In this document: positions 33,300-42,498 of the stretch, one piece after another
Layout: the number at the start of each line of letters is the position of its first letter
Position numbering within the stretch: position 1 is the stretch's first letter
Assembly (NCBI GenBank): GCA_013152945.1
Contig: JAADFL010000057.1
Location: forward strand, 1 to 43,979
Length of the DNA stretch: 43,979 nucleotides
Reading direction: 5' to 3'
Origin: Deltaproteobacteria bacterium
GTDB lineage: Bacteria; Myxococcota_A; JAADFL01
Position numbers and translations under genes: made by a program
Notes under the pieces: generated by a model
Told to the model about the DNA's origin: nothing
What the model saw: the letters and a program-made list of their open reading frames with translations, nothing else
Databases searched by the model: none

Positions 33300-35096
33300 A
33301 TGACAATGGGTTCGAATAATAATATACCGGGTACAGGTCCTGTAATCAATTCCGCAGTTGCTCCGGGGAGCATGCTGCTTTTATCCTTGGCCTTGACATC
33401 GATGTTTGTTTTTTCAAACGCCTCACCGGCCGGTGCAACCGAATTCTCCCTTTCCGGCCGGCGGTTGACCCTGGATCTATCCTGGGGCATGCTTTTTCAT
33501 TACCACGGAGACAACAATACACCCAAGTACCTGGAGAACCAGCCCAAGGAAGACGATAACTACCTGGACATGCAGAACAGGCTCAATGCTGTTCTCGCTG
33601 CCGGCCCATGGTCCCTGGGTTTGAGAGCGGACATCATATTTTTCCACGATTTGTATGAGAACAGGGCAAAAGGAGCCTTCAGGTATAAAAACCTGTTCAG
33701 ACCGGGCACGGAAATCAATGGTGACATACAAGGGGCATCGTTCCTGCCCGAAAAATTATGGGGCTCTTACAATACCAATAACATGGAAGTCACACTTGGT
33801 GATTTTTACGCCACATTCGGCCATGGCCTGGTCCTTGCTGTAAGAAAAGTAGATGAACTCGGGGTGGACACGACATTGCGCGGCGGAAAGATAAAGGCAT
33901 TTCTGGGGCCTGTGGAACTACAGGCATTGGCCGGAACAGCGAATCCGGCAAACCTGGATCCTGACAAGGAGCTCATCCTTCCGGACCCGGATGACGTGCT
34001 CGCCGCCGCCAGGATTGCGGTCAACCCTTCGGACGGGCTCAAAATAGGAGCGCATACCGTGTACTGCGGCATGCATTATGCCGGCGGATTGGGCGGCAAG
34101 TTACCCAGGGTGGATAACCTGATGGCAGGCCTGGATGTTCAAGCCCTTGGTCTATTGAACGATAAACTTGACATATTTCTGGATGCCGCATTCCAGGACA
34201 GGGATCCCTTCGACAAGCTCAACGTTCTTGACCAGGCGAGTTATAATGCCGGTTATGGGTACGGCCTGTACGGCGGGTTCAACCTGAACCTGCACCCCTT
34301 TACATTTACACTGGAGTTCAAGAATTATGATCAGCTCTTCCTGGTGGACGACAAGGTAAAATTATTGGTTGATCCGGTTGAATACACCTACGTGGACACC
34401 AATGTGTTTTATTATGCCCCTCCTACAATGGAGAGGAAGGACCAGGAGGTTCCTCCCCAGGACAATGTCCTTGGCGGCAGGGCCAAAATCGGAATTCACC
34501 TGGATGCTATAGACTCGGATATCAATGTCAGCTACCTGCTCTACGCGGCCGGTAACAAGGGGAAAGTAGGCGAGAGACGATTTCCCGAGGACAGGAGAAT
34601 CTATCACCTGTTGCTCGGTTTCGAAAAACATTGGATAAAGGGACACAGGCTCATCCTGACCGGAGGATTCAGGGAAGACTACATGTACGAGCCGGCCGGT
34701 TCCAAGTCCCTGTCGGATCAGCTAGGGCATTTCGAAGTTGATGCCAAGTGGGCGGTGTACAAGAAACACGGCATCGGCCTTTTCATGAAACACGAGGAAG
34801 AATACAAGCTGGGAGCAGGCAGATTCAGGGAGGGAGACTTCGCCCTGGAGTATACCTATGGAAGAATCGCGTCTGCAGCATTCATGTTGAGTTACAGTGG
34901 CAATCCCGGCTTTGCGCCCAGAAAGGGTGAGACCAAGTTGTATTTCGGCGGCCAGATAACGTACAGACCTTCGGCCATTGCAAGCCTAAGGCTTTTTGGA
35001 GGAAGCCGGAGGGGGGGACAAAGATGCGTAGGCGGACAGTGCAGGATTTACCCGGCGTTTTCCGGGGTTGAACTGGCTGCAACGATACGCTATTGA
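33300..35096 (+). CDS. Outer-membrane beta-barrel protein, DUF6029-like
   Basis: The 598 residues have a signal-like hydrophobic segment (about 25-45, ending near SPAGATEF) and a long beta-rich body with alternating aromatic and polar strands, e.g. 'GLYGGFNLNLHPFTFTLEFKNYDQL'. It ends in the aromatic IRY typical of outer-membrane barrels. The 'GDFYATFGHGLVLAVRKVDELGVDTTLRGG' region and a late CVGGQC pair are what I recall from DUF6029 proteins. The CVGGQC could form a disulfide maintained by the upstream redox proteins. Starting at 33300 leaves a long n-region; ATG 33372 gives a standard signal peptide but a poor ribosome-binding site. Confidence 0.75.
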   Translation: MTMGSNNNIPGTGPVINSAVAPGSMLLLSLALTSMFVFSNASPAGATEFSLSGRRLTLDLSWGMLFHYHGDNNTPKYLENQPKEDDNYLDMQNRLNAVLAAGPWSLGLRADIIFFHDLYENRAKGAFRYKNLFRPGTEINGDIQGASFLPEKLWGSYNTNNMEVTLGDFYATFGHGLVLAVRKVDELGVDTTLRGGKIKAFLGPVELQALAGTANPANLDPDKELILPDPDDVLAAARIAVNPSDGLKIGAHTVYCGMHYAGGLGGKLPRVDNLMAGLDVQALGLLNDKLDIFLDAAFQDRDPFDKLNVLDQASYNAGYGYGLYGGFNLNLHPFTFTLEFKNYDQLFLVDDKVKLLVDPVEYTYVDTNVFYYAPPTMERKDQEVPPQDNVLGGRAKIGIHLDAIDSDINVSYLLYAAGNKGKVGERRFPEDRRIYHLLLGFEKHWIKGHRLILTGGFREDYMYEPAGSKSLSDQLGHFEVDAKWAVYKKHGIGLFMKHEEEYKLGAGRFREGDFALEYTYGRIASAAFMLSYSGNPGFAPRKGETKLYFGGQITYRPSAIASLRLFGGSRRGGQRCVGGQCRIYPAFSGVELAATIRY

Positions 35097-35160
35097 CGGA
35101 GGCGCGACATCGGCTACAATTGGGAAAGTTTCTTGGAGAACAAAAAAGGAGGACCTGATA

Positions 35161-35856
35161 ATGCGGTTTTCAAGTTTGTCTTTGTTGAGTGCTCTTGGGC
35201 TGGCTTTTTCCGGCCTCTGGATAGCAGGCTGTGGACAGGACCAGTCCAGGAACGAATCCGCCCTGACATGCGATCTTACCTGCAGGGTTGATTCGGATTG
35301 CTATTACCAGCAAATATGCGACGACAACGGTTGTTGTCGTTCTGTCCAGGACAGGTCAGAGCTGAAAGGCTATGTAGAGAGTAAGGTAGTCGCAAGCGAA
35401 AAGGAAGCCAAGTCGGGAAGCGGCGAATGTACAATAGCCGGGAGTTGGCGGATCTCCCGGATTCCACTCTACTTCAACTCGGGCATTGCAAACGGCACCG
35501 GAGCGTACGTGGAGACCGACGAGAAGCTGGGAAAGTCCCTTGTCGTTCTATGCTGGACACGGGTATCGGAAAAGGATGAGTACATGTTGAAGGCCTTCCT
35601 GCCTCTTGCGCGATACAAGGCAGGTGCCGAGATTGCCACGGATGAAGTGCAGGCAAGGGTGGAACTTACACACGATTCGTGGGAACTCGACCAATCGGGC
35701 AACAAAGTTCCGGGCTCCAGCCAGTCGATACTGGAAGGAGTATCTTATGAAGGAACTGCGACAGTCAGCGCGGACAAGGCCGGTTCAGAAATAGGCCAGG
35801 CCTTTCGTGTTGATATCGATACGAATATTGCACAGCCTTTCGGGCCGGTGGATTAG
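35161..35856 (+). CDS. Cys-rich lipoprotein
   Basis: A 231-residue lipoprotein with a lipobox LWIAGC|GQ and an N-terminal Cys cluster (CDLTCRVDSDCYYQQICDDN, then GCC) like a small disulfide knot found in myxobacterial surface lipoproteins. The C-terminal 150 residues look beta-rich ('AGSWRISRIPLYFNSG') and lack known motifs. AGGAGG lies 8 nt upstream of the ATG. It follows the barrel gene by 64 bp, and its disulfides fit the thioredoxin-rich operon. Function unknown. Confidence 0.75.
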   Translation: MRFSSLSLLSALGLAFSGLWIAGCGQDQSRNESALTCDLTCRVDSDCYYQQICDDNGCCRSVQDRSELKGYVESKVVASEKEAKSGSGECTIAGSWRISRIPLYFNSGIANGTGAYVETDEKLGKSLVVLCWTRVSEKDEYMLKAFLPLARYKAGAEIATDEVQARVELTHDSWELDQSGNKVPGSSQSILEGVSYEGTATVSADKAGSEIGQAFRVDIDTNIAQPFGPVD

Positions 35857-35880
35857 GTTCACCTCCCCATCGGGGGCAGC

Positions 35881-37581
35881 TTGGACAAAGAGAAAGGAGA
35901 GGTTTCGGATACTCGAGACCTTGCGGTTCTCCATGCCTTCACCGCAGCCCTTGCACGCACTGTAAAGGCATCCAGGATATACCTTCCAAACAATGAGGTC
36001 TTGCTGACCTTCAAGAGTGAACTCAAGGACCATCTGAAAGAAGTTCTCGAGGAGAACGGCGAACTGGAACTGGATGTCCAGCCCGGTGAAATCAGGTTCC
36101 AGGGCTCCACCGTATACAAGGACATAGGTGCTAACAAGGGGTTCGCTTCCAAGATATATAACGATGGGATGAGAAGACTCATTCTTCGCCAGGGCATGAC
36201 CGAGTCCGAATTGGATGACCTTTTGGATGTCATGGTTACGGACTATGAGGAAGAAGTCAATCTCGAAGATGACCTGGTCACCAAGGTATGGGAAAAAGAC
36301 TTCACCAATGTTGAAATAACCATTGCAGAAGAAATATTGAGATCCACCGATATATGGGATCCGAACGCGGTTGATCCCGAGAAGGTGGCGAGTTATCTCG
36401 AGTATGCCGGGCCTGGAAACGAAGATGAAGAAAACGCCATGGTTCAGGAGTTTTCATTTCTTGGGACGGTCGGCCCGTCCAGCTACCAGCACACGGTTAC
36501 AATGGAAGAGCTCAAGGAACTTGAAGCAGAGGTGCAAAAGGCAAGGCTTTCCAATCCATTGCTGGCCTTCAACGAGCTTGTGTTCGAATTGCTTGATTCG
36601 GATAGGAACCCGGAAGAACTACGTATATTGCTTGAAACCGCTTCAAGAAACCTATACCACATGGCCAGTCAAGGCCTGCTGGAAGCATCAATGGAAACCG
36701 TGGAACGTCTGAAGAGCGTCGGCTTGTTGTTGTCCATCCCGGACATGGACGTGGATAAAGAGGTGGAAAACATCCTGGCCAGGGCTTCTTTACAAGCAGC
36801 ACAAAGAGCCCTGGATTATGCCGAACAGGCACAGGATGTTAGGACCGACGAGCTGATTTCTTTTCTCAAGATTCTCGACGGCACAGTCATAGACCTGCTG
36901 TTCGAAAGGCTGGAATCCACGAAAAGGCCCCATGTTCGTTCAGCCCTGGTGGAGGCCCTTACTCACCATTGCGGCAACCGCCATGATATCCTGAGGACGA
37001 AACTCCTGGAATCGTCGAACCCGGCTCTACTTAGAGACCTGATAAATATAATAGCTGCAATTGGTGATTCCGGTTTCCTCAAATATCTTCCCAAGTTTCT
37101 ACGCCACCACGAAGTTCAGGTCAGAGCCGAAGCTGTTCGCGCCCTTGGCAGGTTCAAATCCGCAGAGGTGGTCCCTCTCCTGCTGATGGCCTTGAAGGAT
37201 CCACAGGAGAGGATCAGACTTACCTCTACCAGGCAGCTTGCGTACTCGGAAGATATCCGGGCCTTTGAAGGCATCAAGGAACGGATCGAATCACAGGATT
37301 TCAACAAGTTCAGTATGACCGAACAGAGGTACCTTTTTACCGCTCTCGCCCTGCTGGGAAAGGAATCCGTTGTTTCTTACCTTTCAAGAATGCTGGACGA
37401 CACCTCTGGCTTTGGCGGACACAGTTCGCCCAAGGGAATAAATGCCGTTCATGCCCTTGCAACAATCGGTACACCGTCGGCCCTGGATGTCCTGAAAAAG
37501 GGCGCAACCAAAGGCCCGAGAAAGATCAAGGAAGCTTGTAACAGGGCCTTGTCCAAGCTGGCGAACAAGAGGAGCGGATAG
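35881..37581 (+). CDS. HEAT-repeat protein with N-terminal module shared with the HD-GYP neighbour
   Basis: The 566-residue cytoplasmic protein has an N-terminal module (about 1-130, 'ASRIYLPNNEVLLTFKSEL') that resembles the start of the next gene's product. An acidic stretch follows (about 125-185) and then alpha-helical repeats; clear HEAT/PBS-type units appear near residues 395-440 and at 'HHEVQVRAEAVRALGRF' (about 405-421), with others from 450 to 560. It starts at TTG 35881 with GGGGGC upstream. It overlaps the HD-GYP gene by 1 bp. Probably a protein-interaction scaffold for a signaling pathway. Confidence 0.75.
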   Translation: MDKEKGEVSDTRDLAVLHAFTAALARTVKASRIYLPNNEVLLTFKSELKDHLKEVLEENGELELDVQPGEIRFQGSTVYKDIGANKGFASKIYNDGMRRLILRQGMTESELDDLLDVMVTDYEEEVNLEDDLVTKVWEKDFTNVEITIAEEILRSTDIWDPNAVDPEKVASYLEYAGPGNEDEENAMVQEFSFLGTVGPSSYQHTVTMEELKELEAEVQKARLSNPLLAFNELVFELLDSDRNPEELRILLETASRNLYHMASQGLLEASMETVERLKSVGLLLSIPDMDVDKEVENILARASLQAAQRALDYAEQAQDVRTDELISFLKILDGTVIDLLFERLESTKRPHVRSALVEALTHHCGNRHDILRTKLLESSNPALLRDLINIIAAIGDSGFLKYLPKFLRHHEVQVRAEAVRALGRFKSAEVVPLLLMALKDPQERIRLTSTRQLAYSEDIRAFEGIKERIESQDFNKFSMTEQRYLFTALALLGKESVVSYLSRMLDDTSGFGGHSSPKGINAVHALATIGTPSALDVLKKGATKGPRKIKEACNRALSKLANKRSG

Positions 37582-39068
37582 TGAAAGCCTCTATGCCGTC
37601 TACAGAGAAAGCTAGGCGTAAGGGCCTTTTCACGCGGCTTGGGAGGCTCTTTATCAACGGCTTGAATTCTTTTTTGAGGAATGCCCGGCTGCATGAACCG
37701 AACAACAAGGCATTTCTTCAATCTCTCAACGCTTTGATGGTGTCGATTGAGCCCATCTTCGAAGAAGATTCCCATGCGTCTATCGAGGTGAACAAGGATG
37801 CCATCTTCGTTAACGAAGTCAGGGTCAGACCCGATGCCTCCTGCTCGGCCAGTTACCGGGCCCTCATCATCGATTTCAATAGGAGGGGGGTAGGCGGAAT
37901 CCTGATCAAGGAGGGGTGCAATAAACAGAACCTAATCGACACCGCCCGGATATGGCGTTTCAACGAGCCCGGCGAGGAATCCTTGCTTGACACCCTCAAC
38001 GAACAAATCAAGGAAGCCGGCGCCGAGCATTTCATCGCGTTTACCAAGCCTCGTTTCATCGCCGACAGTGAAGAAGAGAGCATGGGAGACCCGAGAGAAT
38101 TTGCTCTTCACGTGTACGGCCAGGCCGTCTCCTACCTTCGAGGCCTGCCCAGGCAAATAGCAATGGGCAAGATGGCCTCGGCCAGGAGAGCCAAGAGACT
38201 TGTCCAAAGCTTCGTCGACCTGTCATCAAGGCGTGATTTCAATTTTACGGCCCTGGCTGTAATCAAGAATTATGACGAGTACACGTATTCTCATTCCGTG
38301 AATGTATCCGTCCTTTGCATATCCTTCGGCCAGCGGTTGGGATTGTCAAGAAGTGAGCTGGTGGATCTGGGCATGGCAGGCCTTTTCCACGACGTTGGCA
38401 AGTTGTCGGTTCCGATCAACATTCTCAACAAGCCTGGAAAGTTTGATTCCGGTGAATGGCAGATAATGAAAAACCATTCGACAAAGGGTTTCATCAAACT
38501 CATTTCCATGCCTGAATTCGGTCCGGCTCATTTCAAAAGGGCGATCGTTGCGTTCGAGCATCATTGTGACTATGATCTGGGGGGGTACCCGAGGAAATCG
38601 AATCCCAGGCCATTGCACCTGTTTTCCAGGATTTGCGCTATAGCGGATACATACGATGCCATGACATCAAAGCGGATTTACCAGCCGGCCTTTTCTCCGG
38701 ACCAGGCCATAAAAATCCTCCTGGAAAAGAGCGGTAAGAAATATGACCCGCTGTTGGTCAGGGCTTTTGTCAGCGCAATGGGAGTGTACCCCGTGGGCAC
38801 CGTGGTCGTGCTCGATACGGGCGAAGTCGGAATCGTGTTGGAGGCCAATCCCTACTCTTTGTCCATGAACAGGCCGAAGGTGAAGCTCGTGGGTAAGTCT
38901 CCCGACGATCCTTTGCTTGGAACCGTTGCAGACCTCACCGAGCAGGACGAAAAAGGCAGGTTCAAAAGGACCATATTACATCCGGCGGATCCGGCATTCT
39001 TTGGAATAGATGTTGCCAAGTTCTTGTTTTCGGACATACAGACCTCGAATTCTGGCCAAGGAGTATAA
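37581..39068 (+). CDS. HD-GYP domain protein with N- and C-terminal extensions
   Basis: The 495-residue protein contains an HD-GYP phosphodiesterase domain (about 210-400): HDVGK, 'EHHCDYDLGGYPR' and 'ICAIADTYDAMTSKRIYQPAF'. Canonical HHE is HHC here and GYP reads GGYP, so the metal/cyclic-di-GMP site is altered and activity is uncertain. The N-terminal module (about 30-90, 'NARLHEPNNKAFLQSLNAL') is shared with the HEAT protein. The C-terminal 100 residues ('YPVGTVVVLDTGEVGIVLEANP') form an extra beta domain seen in some HD-GYP proteins. GTG 37581 overlaps the upstream stop. The SDR gene follows after 2 bp. Confidence 0.85.
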   Translation: MKASMPSTEKARRKGLFTRLGRLFINGLNSFLRNARLHEPNNKAFLQSLNALMVSIEPIFEEDSHASIEVNKDAIFVNEVRVRPDASCSASYRALIIDFNRRGVGGILIKEGCNKQNLIDTARIWRFNEPGEESLLDTLNEQIKEAGAEHFIAFTKPRFIADSEEESMGDPREFALHVYGQAVSYLRGLPRQIAMGKMASARRAKRLVQSFVDLSSRRDFNFTALAVIKNYDEYTYSHSVNVSVLCISFGQRLGLSRSELVDLGMAGLFHDVGKLSVPINILNKPGKFDSGEWQIMKNHSTKGFIKLISMPEFGPAHFKRAIVAFEHHCDYDLGGYPRKSNPRPLHLFSRICAIADTYDAMTSKRIYQPAFSPDQAIKILLEKSGKKYDPLLVRAFVSAMGVYPVGTVVVLDTGEVGIVLEANPYSLSMNRPKVKLVGKSPDDPLLGTVADLTEQDEKGRFKRTILHPADPAFFGIDVAKFLFSDIQTSNSGQGV

Positions 39069-39070
39069 AT

Positions 39071-39826
39071 ATGTCGAGCATGGACCTTACGGGAAAATCC
39101 GCAATCGTAACCGGTGGCTCCAGGGGAATAGGCGAGGCCACGGCTTTGGCTTTTGCAGAGGCAGGGGCAAAAGTGGCGGTCATGGGCCGGAAATTGGAAC
39201 CACTACAAGAGGTAGTCGCCAAGATCGAGTCAAAGGGAGGAAAAGGCCTTGCCTTGCAGGCCCACGTGGCGAGGCCGGACGAGGTGGGCGCGGCTGTTCG
39301 GAAGGCGGTTCAGACTTTCGGTGAACTGGACATCCTGGTCAACAATGCAGCCACCAATCCACATTTCGGTCCCCTCATCGATTGCAGCAATGAATTGTGG
39401 GACAAGATTTTCGAGGTCAACCTGAAAGGCTGTTTCCTTGTAACAAAGTCATGTGTGCCCTTCCTGGAAAAGACCGGAGGCTGCATAGTAAATGTGGCAT
39501 CCGTGGCCGGTCTCAAGCCGTTTCCGCTCATGGGAGTCTATGCCGTGACCAAGGCAGGCATGATACATCTCACCAAGATACTTGCAAAGGAACTCGGCCC
39601 CAGAAAAATCAGGGTGAACTGCGTGGCGCCCGGCGTAATCAAGACCAGGTTTTCAAAGGCGATTTGGGAAAATGAGGCCATACTGGATGAGATACTGAAG
39701 GGCCATGCCATAGACCGGATTGGAGAGCCTGAAGAGGTCGCTTCTGCAATAATGTACCTTGCATCCAAGGATTCCGCTTATACTACAGGCACGGTCCTCG
39801 TCCTGGACGGAGGAGAGATGCTTTAG
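39071..39826 (+). CDS. SDR family NAD(P)-dependent oxidoreductase
   Basis: Short-chain dehydrogenase/reductase of 251 residues: the cofactor motif TGGSRGIG, NNAA, the catalytic Ser in VASVAG and YAVTK (Tyr, Lys), and a C-terminal 'PEEVASAIMYLASKDSAYTTGTVLVLDGG' that is typical of FabG-like members. The substrate cannot be read from the sequence, and its link to the HD-GYP gene is only positional (2 bp). AAGGAG lies 8 nt before the ATG. Confidence 0.93.
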   Translation: MSSMDLTGKSAIVTGGSRGIGEATALAFAEAGAKVAVMGRKLEPLQEVVAKIESKGGKGLALQAHVARPDEVGAAVRKAVQTFGELDILVNNAATNPHFGPLIDCSNELWDKIFEVNLKGCFLVTKSCVPFLEKTGGCIVNVASVAGLKPFPLMGVYAVTKAGMIHLTKILAKELGPRKIRVNCVAPGVIKTRFSKAIWENEAILDEILKGHAIDRIGEPEEVASAIMYLASKDSAYTTGTVLVLDGGEML

Positions 39827-39990
39827 ACAGATCTTGTCCGGGCCCAGCATGATTTCAAATAGATTTCCAGTGGTCCGAACTGAAGAAGATTTTTTAAAAT
39901 TCCCAACCGATGAATACCCAAAAGTAGTTCCCTGAATGAAAATGATAACTGATTTCTACAAAAGGTATGTGCAAAATTGCCTTTTTCCTA

Positions 39991-40018
39991 TTGTCCGTAA
40001 GCTCCATAATGTTACACT
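39991..40018 (+). promoter_or_regulatory. Candidate promoter of the Ser/Thr kinase gene
   Basis: TTGTCC (39991-39996), a 16-bp spacer and TACACT (40013-40018) lie just ahead of the kinase gene. The leader would be about 16 nt and include GGAGG. The 214-bp gap upstream shows no other feature. Confidence 0.4.
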
Positions 40019-40040
40019 AAATTCAGGCCTTGGAGGTTAG

Positions 40041-42167
40041 ATGAAAAAGTTCGGAAAGTACCTTCTGATACGGAAGGTAGCTTCAGGCGGCATGGCCGAT
40101 GTGTTCAAGGCCAAGGCACTTGGAATCCGGGGATTCACCAAGACATTGGCCATAAAGCGTATCCATCCGCACCTAACCGATGATGCCAGGTTTGTGAGGA
40201 TGTTTACGGACGAGGCAAAGATAGCCGCAGCATTGCTCCACTCGAATATCGTCCAGATTTACGATCTTGGTGAAACCGAGGGCATTCCATATATAGCCAT
40301 GGAATATGTGCCTGGCCGTGACCTGTTGGAGGTAGTAAGGAGATGTCATGAAGTAAGGCGCAGATTTCCCGTGGCCTTGGCCTGTAAAGTAGTTTCAGAG
40401 GTCTGCGACGGCCTTAATTATGCTCACGAGTTTTGCGGCCTTGACGGACTGCCTCTGGAAATAGTTCACCGTGACGTAACCCCGAGAAATATATTGATTG
40501 GGTTCAATGGCACCATCAAGCTCACGGATTTCGGTGTAGCCCGTGCAAGGCAACGGGAAGAAAAGACTGAGGCCGGACTGATAAAGGGCAAGGTGAGGTA
40601 CTTGAGCCCGGAAGCTGCAAAGGGGCTCGAGGTGGATAGGAGAAGCGATATCTTCTCTTTGGGCTTGGTTTTCATAGAGCTGCTTACTATGAGACCGTTT
40701 TTCGACCAGGAGAACGAGCTGGAGGTACTGCTTGCCATCTCTGAAGGCAAGCTTCCCACGGAACGCTTCGACGAGATACCGGAAAGGCTGGTAGGAGTAA
40801 TAAAAAAGGCACTTATCACGGACAGGGAAAGCCGTTTCTCGACGGCAAAGGAAATGAAGGAGGCCCTTCAAAGTGTAGCAGGAGATGAAATAGAGCAAGT
40901 CGGCCCGTACGAAGTCGCATCAGCCATGCATTTTTTATTCTCCAAAGAAATTGAAGACGAACGCTACGACGATCAGAGAATCGAAGAAGCTATTGTTGCA
41001 AAGATGGAGAAGTCCAGGACAGGAAGATCGATTCGGCCATCGCCAGTGACCAGGCCGGGACCGCCTCCCATGCCTCCGGATGCCCGGGAGGAGTCCCTAG
41101 AGTCCGAGCACGACGTCATCCCCTTGAGCACGGACCTGGAAAATGGTGATACCGGTTCCCTGGAGGTGGAAATACTGACGCCTGTCCCGGATCCACGGGA
41201 CATCAATCCTTCGTCGGATGCACGGTCGTGGGAAGAAGTAGATGTCACCGATGCAGCCCCGGATTCAATTTTGGGCGCCAGTCCAAGTAAACTATTTTCC
41301 CTGGAAAACAGTGACTCCGGCCCGATAGCAGCGCCCGAAAAGGGCAAGGCCGAAGACAAGCCGGGGCAGAAATACATCGAGCCCGGCGGTATACGGCCTG
41401 TTCCCCCATCTTCCCAGCCACAGGCGCTGGATGGGACTTTGGAACAAGACGGCGTGAAACCTGATTTCGAAGGAGACCTCGCCAGGACTTCGTTGGTGCA
41501 CGTCTTCCATACCCTTGCCGAGGAAAAATCCACAGGCCGGTTGGATGTAAAGCGCGAGCCGGTTCAAAAGGCCATATTTTTCAAGCAGGGTGAACCCCTG
41601 TTCGCAACTTCTAACGTGGAGGCCGAGCTGTTCGGTGAACACATAATTTCAAAAGGGATATTGTCCAGGGATGCTGTGGAAAAGGCCCTCGGCGAGGCAG
41701 CCCTGAAGCACGTAAGTCTTACAGCGGCCCTTCTGGCCATGGGACTACTGGCGCCTCACGATCTGTACAGGCATCTCTTGGAGCAGGTACGTGACAAGAT
41801 ACTGGATCTCTTTTCCTGGGTAAGCGGACAGTACGCATTTTACGCAGGTATCGATCCGCCCAGTACGGGCTATCCCCTAGGCTTGAATGCATACTCGCTG
41901 TTACTCGAAGGAATCAGGGAGCACGTCTCTGGTGTCATCATCAAGCGATCTATCGAGCCGTACTATCATCATCTGGTATTAAGGACCGGCGGAGCGCTTC
42001 CCGCCGATCTGAGACTGTCCGGCAAGGAACAGAGGATACTCAATCTTGTTGGCACAGGAGGCAAAGACCTTGGCAGCCTTATGACGCAGTCCATGAATGA
42101 AGAATTGACATTCAAGGTAATTTACCTGTTAAAAGAGATCAGGCGCATAACGTTTGTTTCGAAATAA
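40041..42167 (+). CDS. Ser/Thr protein kinase with C-terminal DUF4388 domain
   Basis: The 708-residue cytoplasmic kinase has an N-terminal Hanks-type domain (about 4-280): GGMADV, the VAIK-type lysine (K39), the conserved Glu in TDEAK, HRDVTPRN with catalytic D145, DFG (D163) and 'RYLSPEAAKG'. A long Pro/Ser/Asp-rich linker (about 320-465) follows, then a DUF4388 domain (about 473-620), 'FEGDLARTSLVHVFHTLAEEKSTGRLDVKRE' and 'FATSNVEAELFGEHIISKGIL', and a terminal winged-helix-like part. The same DUF4388 occurs in the protein at 23786-25201, so the two may share partners. The ATG follows CTTGGAGG. It stands alone. Confidence 0.93.
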   Translation: MKKFGKYLLIRKVASGGMADVFKAKALGIRGFTKTLAIKRIHPHLTDDARFVRMFTDEAKIAAALLHSNIVQIYDLGETEGIPYIAMEYVPGRDLLEVVRRCHEVRRRFPVALACKVVSEVCDGLNYAHEFCGLDGLPLEIVHRDVTPRNILIGFNGTIKLTDFGVARARQREEKTEAGLIKGKVRYLSPEAAKGLEVDRRSDIFSLGLVFIELLTMRPFFDQENELEVLLAISEGKLPTERFDEIPERLVGVIKKALITDRESRFSTAKEMKEALQSVAGDEIEQVGPYEVASAMHFLFSKEIEDERYDDQRIEEAIVAKMEKSRTGRSIRPSPVTRPGPPPMPPDAREESLESEHDVIPLSTDLENGDTGSLEVEILTPVPDPRDINPSSDARSWEEVDVTDAAPDSILGASPSKLFSLENSDSGPIAAPEKGKAEDKPGQKYIEPGGIRPVPPSSQPQALDGTLEQDGVKPDFEGDLARTSLVHVFHTLAEEKSTGRLDVKREPVQKAIFFKQGEPLFATSNVEAELFGEHIISKGILSRDAVEKALGEAALKHVSLTAALLAMGLLAPHDLYRHLLEQVRDKILDLFSWVSGQYAFYAGIDPPSTGYPLGLNAYSLLLEGIREHVSGVIIKRSIEPYYHHLVLRTGGALPADLRLSGKEQRILNLVGTGGKDLGSLMTQSMNEELTFKVIYLLKEIRRITFVSK

Positions 42168-42300
42168 AACGCACGGATAACCAAAAAATTGACGTTGATT
42201 CGCTGAAATCCTTTGCTGTTGACAACAGGTCTTAATTAGGCCCTCCCCACCCAGGTTGATTTTCAAGGTGCCTAAAATATGCTGTTATTTCATGAAGTAG

Positions 42301-42320
42301 GGGCGGTTCGCGAACCGCCC
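42301..42320. repeat. 20-bp perfect palindrome, REP-like
   Basis: GGGCGGTTCGCGAACCGCCC is a perfect palindrome preceded by GTAGG. It matches the general form of the dispersed GTAGGGGCG...CGCCC elements seen between genes in many genomes. Only one copy was found in this window. Confidence 0.65.
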
Positions 42321-42441
42321 ATGCGAGATCCAATCCTAATAATTTATATTTTATCTCCCGTACCAGGCCGGCTTTCCACCGCCCTCACTCCCTTTTGTCC
42401 CCCTCTCCCGCAGAGCTGGCAAGGGGAATTGTTGCTGGGCA

Positions 42442-42471
42442 TTGACACATGTAAATGTTAGGGGCTATTTT
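42442..42471 (+). promoter_or_regulatory. Sigma70-type promoter of the secreted-protein/Asp-X lipoprotein operon
   Basis: A perfect TTGACA (42442-42447), an 18-bp spacer and TATTTT (42466-42471) precede the ATG at 42499. The start near 42478 leaves a short leader with GGGAG. The box overlaps an earlier ATG in the same frame and so argues for the later start. Confidence 0.6.
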
Positions 42472-42498
42472 TTACTAACAAGCAAGTGGGAGCATCTC

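Larger units (their letters stand above)
42168..42498. other. Intergenic region with palindromic repeats and promoter
   Basis: It contains CTGTTG-A-CAACAG (42216-42228), a perfect 20-bp palindrome (42301-42320), a pyrimidine-rich CCCTCACTCCC...CCCCCTCTCCCGCAGAGCTGGCAAGGGG-type stretch (about 42380-42427) that resembles a common dispersed genomic repeat, and a promoter at 42442-42471. No gene is recognised. Confidence 0.55.
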
